DNA of 64,000 nucleotides from the NCBI GenBank assembly GCA_963787645.1, contig CAWBDS010000009.1, forward strand, positions 124,001 through 188,000, written 5' to 3'. The stretch is from Palsa-504 sp963787645 (GTDB lineage: Bacteria > Actinomycetota > Actinomycetes > Streptosporangiales > Streptosporangiaceae). A model generated the notes under the pieces. That model was not told the origin of the DNA. It worked only from the letters and a program-made list of their open reading frames with translations, and made no database searches. This document shows, one piece after another, positions 8,381-16,388 of this stretch. Positions within the stretch are counted from its first letter, which is position 1, and each line of letters begins with the position of its first letter. A program made the translations under genes and the position numbers.

Positions 8381-9784
8381 GAAGGGATCGCCGACCGCGA
8401 GGAAGGTGATCACGATGTCGCCGCAGTGGATCTTTTTACGCTCCTTCACACAGGGCGCGCCCTGGGTGCTCGAGCAGTTCGGCAACAGCCCGGTGAAGTA
8501 GCCGGAGGTACCGCCGATGGTCACGTTCTGCTGGAGGGTGCCAGGCAGCGCCGTGAACGATGCCTTGGAGGCGTAACAGATCTGCCAGGCCCACGGGCTG
8601 GTCCGGCCCGAGGACTTGACCAGGGCCTGGCTGATGCCCAGGGAGGCGGTGAACTGGGCGTTTTGTTCGGCGGTACCGGACGTGCTGAAGACATCGAAAC
8701 CGAGCGGGTCCGAAACTGACTGGTAGGACGGGCAGTTGTAACTGGCGCCGCCGAGCGTGGACCCCAGGAGCGGCGCGCTTGAGGAAGCCGACGAGGTAGT
8801 GACCGTCCCGGTCGTGGTCTTGGACGACAGTGATGCCGAACACCAGGACGAAGCGCAGCTCTTGAGCGACCCGAAGATCGTGAACGGCGAGGACGGTGCC
8901 GACATGGCTATGGCGGGGCTGGTCGTGGCGGCGATGAGCGTGTAACCGACACCGGGCTGAGTAACCGACAGGGCCGGGAACGAAGCGATGCCCGCGCTGA
9001 CCGGTTCGGTGATCGTGCCCGACAGCGATCCCCCGCCGGGGTTCGACTCGATGCTGACCGTTACCGACACCGGCCCGGTCGCGGCCGAGCTGGTGATGAG
9101 CTGGCCAGCTGCGTCCAGGAGCGCGACCTTGACCGGACCGCCCTGGGAGTCGAAGCCAGCGGCGACGTTCGCGCCAACCGTGGTGCCGGCCGGCTCGCCG
9201 TCGCTGGTGAAGGCCAGCGAGCAGGTCCCGGCCAGCGAGCCCGACAGGTGGGGGGCACTCGCGGGATCGAGCTTGAAGTCATTGCCCGGCGGACCGTTGA
9301 AGTCGTTGGCCTGCTTGGCCTGCACGCCCCATTGGTAGGAGCCGCCGCTGCACGGCAGGACCACGGTCACGGTGACCGTGACCGACTTGCACGGGGCCAG
9401 GGACAGGTTGGCGAACAGCGCGGAACCGGCCGTGAAGGACGCGGTTCCCGCGCCCGATGGCACGGTGGCGCCGGTGATCACGAAGTTGGCGGCGGGCGCG
9501 GTGATCTGCGCCGAGCCGAGGCGCTGGGTGCGCGCTTGGTTGGTGATCGTGAACGTGAACGTGACCGTGCCGCCCGCCGCGGGAGCCGCCGGCGACACCG
9601 AGACCGCGAAACACTTGCCCGCGGGCGAGGCGCAGCCGGACGGGGATGCTGACGCGGGGCTGGCCGCCGCGAGCAGCCCGGCCCCGAGCATGCTCGCGGT
9701 GAGCAGCAATCGTCCGGCTCGTCCGAGCCGTCCTGGCGGTCCGAGCCGCCCGAGCCGCCCGACGATGGAACCAGCCTTCGGCAT
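8369..9784 (-). CDS. Secreted hypothetical protein with Ig-like/DUF11-type beta-sandwich repeats
   Basis: About 471 residues from the ATG at 9784, chosen because GGGGGAGG lies just upstream; longer in-frame starts lack such a site. The N-terminus is a signal peptide: basic residues with repeated GRLGR-type sequence, hydrophobic core LLLTASMLGAGLLAAA, and likely cleavage after ASPASA. The mature part is rich in Thr, Ser, Gly and Ala with beta-strand patterns such as GGTVTFTFTITNQ and SVTVTVTVVL, as in extracellular DUF11/Ig-like domains. Cysteines are scattered through the chain (about a dozen), suggesting disulfides. No catalytic motif, sortase motif or membrane anchor is seen at the C-terminus, which ends in GDPFGRG. 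Probably an exported cell-surface or matrix protein; function unknown. Confidence 0.75.
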   Translation of the reverse strand: MPKAGSIVGRLGRLGPPGRLGRAGRLLLTASMLGAGLLAAASPASASPSGCASPAGKCFAVSVSPAAPAAGGTVTFTFTITNQARTQRLGSAQITAPAANFVITGATVPSGAGTASFTAGSALFANLSLAPCKSVTVTVTVVLPCSGGSYQWGVQAKQANDFNGPPGNDFKLDPASAPHLSGSLAGTCSLAFTSDGEPAGTTVGANVAAGFDSQGGPVKVALLDAAGQLITSSAATGPVSVTVSIESNPGGGSLSGTITEPVSAGIASFPALSVTQPGVGYTLIAATTSPAIAMSAPSSPFTIFGSLKSCASSWCSASLSSKTTTGTVTTSSASSSAPLLGSTLGGASYNCPSYQSVSDPLGFDVFSTSGTAEQNAQFTASLGISQALVKSSGRTSPWAWQICYASKASFTALPGTLQQNVTIGGTSGYFTGLLPNCSSTQGAPCVKERKKIHCGDIVITFLAVGDPFGRG

Positions 9785-9998
9785 GGCCTCCCCCTTTACC
9801 TGCGCCAACGAAAAGGCACGAGCGTGCCGGCAGGACCTCGCTCCGCCCAAGGACCTGCCCCGTATCCGCATCTATCCACAAGGATGCACGGAAGGTCCTG
9901 TTTGACTTCGTTCCTTGTGACTAGAGTGCTTTACCACGCTAGAAGCAGATGGTGACGGACGCAAGGACCGAATCCGCTGCCCCGGTAGGAGGCTGGCT

Positions 9999-10355
9999 AT
10001 GGGCGAGGCACTGACCGTCGAGGTCCGGCAAGAACGGGGCTGCACCGTCGTGACCGCCGCCGGGGAGATCGACATCGCCAGCGTGACCGCCCTGCGCGAG
10101 CGCCTGTTCGAGGCGGCCACCAGCGGCACCCCGCTGGTGATCGACCTGAACCAGGTGAGCTTCATCGATTCCGTCGGGCTCGCCACGCTGGTGGGCACGG
10201 CCAAGCGGGCCGCTGCGCACGGCGGCAGCCTGCAGGTGGCCTGCGCGACGCCGAAGATTCGCCAGCTGGTGCACCTGACCGGGCTGGACGGCCAGATACC
10301 GCTGGCTCAGACGCTGGACGAGGCGCTGGAGTTCCGGGCGTCCCCGCCTCCCTAG
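9999..10355 (+). CDS. STAS-domain anti-sigma factor antagonist
   Basis: A 118-residue single-domain STAS protein of the SpoIIAA/RsbV type. The regulatory phosphorylation site is recognisable in SFIDSVGLATLV (Asp57-Ser58). Unphosphorylated proteins of this family bind an anti-sigma kinase and release the sigma factor; phosphorylation of the Ser inactivates them. A GGAGG box (9988-9992) precedes the ATG. No anti-sigma kinase or sigma gene lies next to it, so its partner is elsewhere; the RsbA-like kinase at 24.6 kb in this window is one candidate, which is inference only. Its stop codon lies in a short direct repeat (CCCTAGGCT, 10350 and 10360). Confidence 0.9.
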   Translation: MGEALTVEVRQERGCTVVTAAGEIDIASVTALRERLFEAATSGTPLVIDLNQVSFIDSVGLATLVGTAKRAAAHGGSLQVACATPKIRQLVHLTGLDGQIPLAQTLDEALEFRASPPP

Positions 10356-10368
10356 GCTTCCCTAGGCT
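10350..10368. repeat. Short direct repeat including the STAS gene stop codon
   Basis: CCCTAGGCT occurs at 10350-10358 and again at 10360-10368. The first copy contains the TAG stop of the STAS gene. The same duplication style is seen at other gene ends in this window. Confidence 0.7.
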
Positions 10369-10370
10369 GC

Positions 10371-11645
10371 CTAGCGAGCTGCGGGCGGGGTGACTCGCGG
10401 TGGTTCGCGCAGCACCTGGGCGGCTCGCCGCCGGACGTCCCGCAGGTTCTTGCCGCTGAGCGTCAGGTCGGCCAGCACCGTGGCGAACGTGCGGTCGGGA
10501 CCGGCCACCTCCTGGCCGACCTGGCCGAAGACGTCCAGCTCCACGCCCATGCCGCCGTCGGGGGCGACCTGCCCGAACGGGAGCTCAGCCAGCCGGCCGG
10601 TGACCGGGGCATGGACAATGGCGTTGACCACCGCGCACCGCGGCTTGCGGCTCGGCGCGAGCGCCGGAGGCTGGTCAAGGCAGCTGCGCAGCTGCGCTTC
10701 GATCAGGTCGACGCCCCACACCGCCTCAACCATCTGGTGGATCCGGCCGCCGCCCATCCGGGAATTCACCTCGACCACGCGCGGCCCGCGACTGGTGCAT
10801 TTGCCCTCGACGTGCAGCACTCCGCGGCGGAACCCGAACGACTGGACCATCCGCACGCTCAGATCAACCAGGTCACGCACGGCCCGTTGGTCGTGATCCG
10901 GGGGCAGGTGCAAGCCGGTCTCCTGGAACGAGGGCTCGGCGGTCGGCCAGTTCTGGGACACGCTGGAGAACACGCACTGGCCGTCCCGCAGGACCAGGTC
11001 GACGTCGAACTCCACGCCGTCCAGGTACTGCTCCAGGAGCAGATCGCTGCCGGCGCGGAAGATCCCGTCGTGCTCAGGGGTCACGACGGAGCGGACGAGC
11101 TTGTACACCCCGGCCAGCGACTCGTAGTCGTCGACGCGGACGCACCCCATGGCCTCGGCGCCGAACTCCGGCTTGACCACGGCGGGGAACCCCACCTCGG
11201 CGGCGGCGGCGAACAGTTCGTCCAGGGACCGGACCCGCATGGCCTTCGGGCTGGGCAGGCCCAGCCGCGCGGACAGCTCGCGGGTGCGGACCTTGCTGTG
11301 CGCCGCGTCGACCGCCTCCGGCGGGTTGCCGGGCAGCCCCAGCTCCGCGGCGACCCGCGCTGCTTCACACACCGAGTTTTCCCAGAAGGTCAGGACGCCA
11401 TCGGCGTGGACGTCCGGACGCGCCAGGGCGCCGAGGATCGCGGCGGCATCGACATCCGGGTTACCGGTGACCGGCGCCGGGAACCACCGGGTCCCGGCGA
11501 TCTGGTCCACCAGCGACTGTGACCAGTGCCCGGGCTCATCGACGATGACCAGGCGTGCGCCGAGGGCCGCGAGCCGGTCGTAGCAACGGCGCTTGCCCTG
11601 GTAACCGGCACCGACCACGACCACGGTGGGCCCGTCGACGCTCAT
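10371..11645 (-). CDS. ATP-grasp ligase, carnosine-synthase/L-amino-acid-ligase-like
   Basis: A 424-residue ATP-grasp enzyme starting at ATG 11645. That ATG overlaps the TGA of the upstream MFS-cNMP gene (ATGA, 11642-11645), implying translational coupling. The N-terminus is a Rossmann-like preATP-grasp domain (VVVVGAGYQGKRRCYDRL). The ATP-grasp part includes FPAVVKPEFGAEAMGC and the metal/ATP-binding EVNSRMGGGRIHQMV segment, which closely resembles carnosine synthase and bacterial dipeptide ligases. These enzymes activate a carboxylate as acyl phosphate and couple it to an amine. The substrate is unknown; coupling to a transporter suggests that a product is exported or a precursor imported. 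It is complete, with C-terminal LSGKNLRDVRRRAAQVL typical of the family. Confidence 0.85.
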   Translation of the reverse strand: MSVDGPTVVVVGAGYQGKRRCYDRLAALGARLVIVDEPGHWSQSLVDQIAGTRWFPAPVTGNPDVDAAAILGALARPDVHADGVLTFWENSVCEAARVAAELGLPGNPPEAVDAAHSKVRTRELSARLGLPSPKAMRVRSLDELFAAAAEVGFPAVVKPEFGAEAMGCVRVDDYESLAGVYKLVRSVVTPEHDGIFRAGSDLLLEQYLDGVEFDVDLVLRDGQCVFSSVSQNWPTAEPSFQETGLHLPPDHDQRAVRDLVDLSVRMVQSFGFRRGVLHVEGKCTSRGPRVVEVNSRMGGGRIHQMVEAVWGVDLIEAQLRSCLDQPPALAPSRKPRCAVVNAIVHAPVTGRLAELPFGQVAPDGGMGVELDVFGQVGQEVAGPDRTFATVLADLTLSGKNLRDVRRRAAQVLREPPRVTPPAAR

Positions 11646-13316
11646 GCCTCGCTCCAGCGCGGGTCGTCCACCACCGCCGTCTCGCCCGGCGGGACCAGCA
11701 CGCCGGGCGCGGTGCTGCTCAGATCGAGCGCGGGCCGCAGATCCGACGCGGCCTCGAGCGCGTCGAGCAGCGCGGCGCCTTCCACCCGGAGCAGCAGGGT
11801 GTCCAGCTCGGTGGTGACGGTGGCGTTGCGCGGAGCCTGATCGAGCAAGCCTCGCTCGCCGAAGTTGTCGCCCGGACCGAGATGCACGACGGCCTGGCCG
11901 TCCCGGTGCACCACGACGCGGCCCTCGGCGATGACGTAGAAGGCGTGCGCCGGCGCTCCCTGGACCACGACGTCGACGCCCGGCGGCAGCGGGCAGAACT
12001 GCCCGGCCGCGGCGAGCTGCTCCAAGACGATCCGCGGCACCCCGACCGTGATCCGCAGGCCCTGCAGGATCTTTACCCTGGAGGCCAGCGCGTCGGCGCG
12101 CTTGGCGCTCAGCGCGTCGAGCCCGCGCAGGCCGAGGCCGCAGCCCAGGGTGATCGCGATGGCGGCGGCGCCGAGGACCACCAGGCTGGTCCGCAACGAG
12201 GTCACCTCGACCAGAACCGGCGCCAGGACCGCGCCGGCGATCATCGCGCCTACCGACACGGTGTCGAAGATCCCGATCACCCGGCCGAGCGCCTCCCGGG
12301 GGGCGATTCGCGCCAAGGCCGTCTCGCCGACCACTTCGCAGGAGACCAGCGCGGCGTTTCCGATCACCGTGACCGCCAGCGCGATGGTCAGCACGGTTAC
12401 CCCGGCGTAGGCCAGCTCGGTGGCGCAGGCCAGCAAACCGGTGACGACGACGATCATCGAGACCCGCCTGCTGGTGGCCAGCAGGCCGTTGACGAACGCG
12501 CTCAGCAGTCCGCCGATGCCCGCGGCGGTGAGCAGGACGCCGTAACCGCCTTTGCCGAGCCTCAGTGAGTGCGTGGCGTACACGACCAGTTGCACGGTCT
12601 GGGCTCCGTAGATGAATTCGACCATGGCCACGATCGCGATCAGCCACACCGCGAACGGCGTCGTGCGCACCGTCCGCAGCCCGCCATCCGGCCAGGCCGC
12701 CATCCGGCTGGCCGGGCCCGGGCCTGGGCCTGCGGACCGGAGCTGGATCTGGACGCATCGTCGAGGTCAGCACCGCGGAGACGGCAAACGTCGCCCCGTT
12801 GGCCAGGAACGCGACCCAGGCGGGGGCCACGGCGAGCAAGATCGCCCCGATCGCCGGGCCGACCAGGACGCCCAGATCCTGCACCGTGTGCAGCAGCACG
12901 TTGGCCGCGCCGAGGCGGGTCTCACCAACCAGGCGGGGCAGCAACGCCATCACGGCCGGCCGCTCGGCGCACCCGGCGGCCGAGGCCAGCGCGGTGAACG
13001 CGATGACCAGCGCTACCGGTCCGGAGCTGGCGACCGTCGCGGCGATGGCGGCCATGAGCAGCAGCCGCAGGGCATCGCCGCCCAGCAACACGGTGCGCCG
13101 GCGGTAGCGGTCGGCGACGGCCCCGCCGAACGGGCCGAACAGTACGTACGGGACCAGCCGGCAGACGGTCGCGGCGCCCACCCAGCCGGCCGAATGAGTC
13201 GCGCCGTATACGTATCCGAGCAGCGCCGCATTGTATAGCCAGTTGCCGATCTGGGAGGCGGCGCTGGCCCCGATCAGCGCGCGGGCATCACGGACCGCCA
13301 GGACATCTCGGTACAC
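11642..13316 (-). pseudogene. MFS transporter with C-terminal cyclic-nucleotide-binding domain, frameshifted
   Basis: The N-terminal half (13316 down to about 12740) encodes roughly six membrane helices of an MFS transporter, with the signature GGAVADRYRRRTVL between helices 2 and 3. The C-terminal half (12703 down to 11642) is in a different frame. It encodes the remaining helices (TTPFAVWLIAIVAMVEFIYG onward) and a cNMP-binding domain with cassette GDNFGERGLL followed by PRNATVTT. The switch, somewhere in about 12704-12765, needs one extra base skipped. It may be a sequencing error in a GC-rich run or a real inactivating mutation. The intact product would be about 558 residues, a known actinobacterial architecture in which the C-terminal domain senses a cyclic nucleotide. 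The 3' end overlaps the ATP-grasp gene by ATGA. Confidence 0.8.
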
Positions 13317-13992
13317 GCGGCCATCGTGTCATCCATCGCGATGGTTGCGGAATGCCCTGGCCTGGATGTTATGGCCGTGGATGCCCGGTGGGCCCAGCCG
13401 CACCTAGCGGGCTCGGGGGCCCACGCTGGTTTAGCGAGGCATCTGCGGGCCTGGTGCCGGTGTGGCGTTGGCCGCTCCTGGTGCGCGGGAGGCTCGGCGG
13501 TCGCCGCCCGGCGGAGATGAAACCCGGGTCCGGGATGTGCGGTTAAGCGGAGTGAGTGAGGAATGCGGTGTCGTCAGCGGCTGCTTGCGGCGGGTCGCGG
13601 GTCGTGCCGCGAGCGGGTTACCGGCGGAGCTGGCGTTGCCTGGGAGCACAGCGTGGTTCGTGGTGCGCTGCTCCCGCGAAGCCTAGGGTGGTGGATTGCC
13701 AGTTTCACCACCCTTGGGTGTGGTGGATTGCCAGTTTCACTCCGCTCGCGCCGGCCGCGGTCGGCTACTCCGGCTGAGTGGATAGCCCAGACCCGGGTTT
13801 CAGCGCGACTTCGACCGTCAGCGGGCAGACGGGACGAGTGGATGCCGCGTCCCTCCCGGCCTGCAAGCACGCACTGGCCGACAGCGAGCGGATGCGCGGG
13901 CCCCGATCACCCGATGACCCAGACCGTACGCTTGAACCCCGGCGCTGCCGCCCTGACCTGACAGTACCGGGCGGCGGGTCATTCGCCGGGGG
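13317..13992. other. Non-coding spacer containing a dispersed repeat
   Basis: No convincing gene is seen in these 676 bp. The middle part (13541-13789) is the dispersed repeat described separately; the remaining flanks hold short open frames without recognisable motifs. Confidence 0.6.
13541..13789 (+). repeat. Dispersed MITE-like repeat, copy A
   Basis: About 249 bp that match copy B (58770-59021, opposite orientation) over their whole length with roughly 80% identity by eye. Shared landmarks in order: TTAAGCGGAGT near the left end, GAGGAATGCGGTGTCGTCAG, a central hairpin CACCACCCTTGGGTGTGGTG, TTTCACTCCGCTCGCGCCGG, and GGCTACTCCGG...GTGGATAGCCC at the right end. The two ends are imperfect inverted repeats of each other around (A/C)GGAGTA. 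Within copy A, GGTGGATTGCCAGTTTCAC occurs twice. No protein is encoded. Confidence 0.75.
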
Positions 13993-14415
13993 TCAAAGGT
14001 CGTTCGGTTGGCCTGACACTGCAACCAGTTCGACGAGTGTCTCCGCACCGAGGAAGTCGCGGGGATTGGCGGTATACAGCGGCAAGGCGTTGCTGGCCGC
14101 CGTAGCGGCGATCATCAGATCAGAGGCGCGGGTGCGGGGCTGGCGTCCTGTGGCGCGGACCGCCGCGCATATCTGCCCGTAGAGCCTAGCCGCGGCCTGA
14201 TCATAAGGAAGCGGGTCGAACGTGGCTTCGGCATGCTGGAGCACGGCTACGCGGGCGGCGCGTTTAAACGGATCGTCGGTGGCATGTGGGCCGTGGGACA
14301 GCTCTCCCAGCGTGACCGCGGTGATCAGGAAGGTCTCTGGCAGTTCTGCGGGATCGTACCGCGTGAGGGCGGCGATGAGGTTGGTATCCAGCACGCCAGC
14401 CTCGTGCACTGTCAC
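13993..14415 (-). CDS. vapC: VapC-type PIN-domain toxin ribonuclease
   Basis: A 140-residue PIN-domain protein. The GTG at 14415 overlaps the stop of the upstream antitoxin gene (GTGA), the usual arrangement of a two-gene toxin-antitoxin operon. Acidic active-site positions are visible: VLDTNL at the N-terminus, TLGELSHG in the middle, ASDLMIAATA and TANPRDF near the C-terminus. PIN toxins are Mg-dependent endoribonucleases that cleave tRNA, rRNA or mRNA and arrest growth when the antitoxin is degraded. All expected residues are present, so it is probably functional. Target RNA cannot be predicted. Confidence 0.88.
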   Translation of the reverse strand: MTVHEAGVLDTNLIAALTRYDPAELPETFLITAVTLGELSHGPHATDDPFKRAARVAVLQHAEATFDPLPYDQAAARLYGQICAAVRATGRQPRTRASDLMIAATAASNALPLYTANPRDFLGAETLVELVAVSGQPNDL

Positions 14416-14699
14416 TGGCCGGTTCCCTCGTAAGGATCCCGCAGGTCCTGGGCTACCGCCAGGTCGAGGTCGGCGCACAGTTCGTTAGCGTCGATCACCG
14501 GGGCGGTGGCGAAGACGGACAGCGCTTCGGCTTTGGGGACTGCCCGGCGGCGCATGATCGGGATCATCCTGGCCAGCGGCTCACCGTTGAGGGTGAGCGT
14601 GTACGCATGGCCCTGCCGCAGGCCGCGAGTTACTGATCCGGAATCGGCCACGAACTGCCGGACGCTGACATCAGTCGGCTGATCCTGAGCGGAAGTCAC
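14412..14699 (-). CDS. Antitoxin of the Phd/YefM type, partner of VapC
   Basis: About 95 residues from the GTG at 14699. The N-terminal half (VSVRQF, then TRGLRQGHAYTLTLNGEPLA and RMIPI) matches Phd/YefM-fold antitoxins, in which the fold binds DNA as a dimer. The C-terminal part should wrap the PIN toxin. The stop codon overlaps the toxin's GTG start by four bases (14412-14415), so translation is coupled. The operon is expected to be autorepressed by the complex, but no operator palindrome was identified upstream. The start is uncertain because upstream in-frame codons exist. Confidence 0.8.
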   Translation of the reverse strand: MTSAQDQPTDVSVRQFVADSGSVTRGLRQGHAYTLTLNGEPLARMIPIMRRRAVPKAEALSVFATAPVIDANELCADLDLAVAQDLRDPYEGTGQ

Positions 14700-14780
14700 A
14701 GGACCAGGATAACCGGGCGTACCACGGTGTACCACGGTCGGCCGCAGCAATCACAGATCGACCTGGCTAGCATCGCATCC

Positions 14781-16388
14781 ATGATGTCTGGACGGGCGTG
14801 GACCGCGATCGACAAGATCGCTGAGGCGTACCTCGACGACAGTGCCGAGCTGAATCCGGTCGCGGCCACGGGCTTCGGCATACCCGGTCACGACCACCGG
14901 CTGCCCGAGCTGGACCCGGCCTGGCACGACGAGGGTTCGCGGCTGCGCCAGCGGACCCTCGCGGCCCTGGCCGCCGCGGCGCCGGCGGACGCGAACGACC
15001 GCGTCACCGCGGCCGCGCTGCGGGAGCGGCTCGAGGTCGCCGAGGAACTGCATGACGCGGACGAGGACCTCAGCGACCTGGACAACCTCGCGTCACCGCA
15101 CCACGCCATCCGTAACGTGTTCGCCCTTATGCCGACCGCGTCGCCGCACGACTGGGCGATCGTCACGGCACGGCTCGGTGCGGTGCCCCCTGCGCTGCGC
15201 GGCTACACCGAATCGCTGCGGACCGCCGCGCGCCGGGGACGGGTCGTGCCCGACGCGCTGGCCGCTGACCTGGCGGCCGGTGCCGCGGCGGCCGCGGCCG
15301 CGTACGGCGAACTCGGAACGTTCCTGCGCGACGAACTCATGGTGCGGGCGCCGGCCCGCGATGCCGTCGGCCGGGACCGGTACGCGCTGCACTCGCGCGC
15401 CTTTCTCGGCACCCGGATCGACCCGGACGAAACCTACGCGTGGGGCCAGCGGGAACTGGCCGCCATCGTGGACCAGGTGGGCGCCACGGCCCGGGAGATC
15501 CAGCGCGACGCGTCGGTCGAGGCGGCGATCGCCTATCTCGAGGCGGCTCCCGAGTACGCGTTGCACGGCACCGGCGCGCTCCGCGATTGGATGCAGGCGA
15601 CGTCCGACGCGGCGATCGAGGCGCTGGCCGGCCGCCACTTCGACATTCCCGGGCCGATCCGCCGTCTGGAGTGCATGATCGCTCCGACCGAAGAGGGCGG
15701 CATTTACTACACGCATCCGAGCGCGGACCTGATCACTCGTCCCGGCCGCATGTGGTGGTCGGTGCCGCGGGGCGAAACCACGTTCTCGACCTGGAAGGAA
15801 CGCTCGACCGTCCACCACGAAGGCGTCCCCGGTCATCATCTGCAGATCGCGCAGACGCTGCACCGAAGCGACGTGCTCAACCGCTGGCGGCGAATCGGGT
15901 CGCTGGTGAGCGGTCACGCCGAGGGCTGGGCGCTGTACGCCGAGCGGCTCACGGTGGAATTCGGCTATCTCCAGAGCCCGGCCGACCGGCTCGGCGCGCT
16001 CGACCAGCAGTCGCTGCGAGCCGCCCGGGTGGTGCTGGACATCGGCGTCCACTGTGACCTGCCGGCCCCCGCGTCGGTCGGCGGCGGCAGCTGGGACTAC
16101 GGCAAGGCCTGGCAGTTCCTGTCGGCCCACTCCCGGATGTCCGAGGGCACCCTGCGCTACGAACTCGACCGCTACCTCGGCTGGCCCGGCCAGGCGCCCT
16201 CGTACAAGGTTGGCGAGCGGCACTGGCTGGAGCTACGCGAACAGGCCCGTGCCGCGGACGGCGCGGCGTTCGACCTCAGGGCCTTCCACCGCCGGGCGCT
16301 CGACATCGGGTCGGTCGGCCTCGATGTGCTGCACGACGCACTCCGGCACACCGGCCGGCGCCTGGACCCGGGCCAGGAGGACCGATGA
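14781..16388 (+). CDS. DUF885 family zinc-peptidase-like protein
   Basis: About 535 residues from ATG 14781 (a second ATG follows at 14784). DUF885 proteins are distant gluzincin-like metallopeptidases. The HExxH-like motif here is HHEGVPGHHLQ around residue 345, followed downstream by GHAEGWALYAERL, whose Glu is the likely third zinc ligand. Both are family hallmarks. The C-terminus (LSAHSRMSEGTLRYELDRY, then WPGQAPSYKVGE) is also typical, so the gene is complete. No signal peptide is evident, implying a cytoplasmic enzyme. It overlaps the following amine oxidase gene by ATGA (16385-16388), so the two are translationally coupled and may act on related amine- or peptide-containing substrates (inference). 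Confidence 0.87.
   Translation: MMSGRAWTAIDKIAEAYLDDSAELNPVAATGFGIPGHDHRLPELDPAWHDEGSRLRQRTLAALAAAAPADANDRVTAAALRERLEVAEELHDADEDLSDLDNLASPHHAIRNVFALMPTASPHDWAIVTARLGAVPPALRGYTESLRTAARRGRVVPDALAADLAAGAAAAAAAYGELGTFLRDELMVRAPARDAVGRDRYALHSRAFLGTRIDPDETYAWGQRELAAIVDQVGATAREIQRDASVEAAIAYLEAAPEYALHGTGALRDWMQATSDAAIEALAGRHFDIPGPIRRLECMIAPTEEGGIYYTHPSADLITRPGRMWWSVPRGETTFSTWKERSTVHHEGVPGHHLQIAQTLHRSDVLNRWRRIGSLVSGHAEGWALYAERLTVEFGYLQSPADRLGALDQQSLRAARVVLDIGVHCDLPAPASVGGGSWDYGKAWQFLSAHSRMSEGTLRYELDRYLGWPGQAPSYKVGERHWLELREQARAADGAAFDLRAFHRRALDIGSVGLDVLHDALRHTGRRLDPGQEDR

Noticed and set aside
7022..8719. Long plus-strand frame opposite the cyclase gene with an Ala-Thr-Ala-Ser repeat
   Set aside because: The repeat is just the 12-bp tandem array read on the other strand, and the cyclase domains are unambiguous on the minus strand.
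10371..13316. One 981-residue minus-strand protein joining the MFS N-terminus to the ATP-grasp enzyme
   Set aside because: The middle 370 residues are Arg/Gly/Ala-rich out-of-frame sequence; the true C-terminal half of the transporter is in another frame with its own stop at the ATGA overlap.
13778..14182. Possible plus-strand gene opposite the toxin gene
   Set aside because: It has no recognisable motif, while the minus strand shows a complete toxin-antitoxin pair with a coupled overlap.
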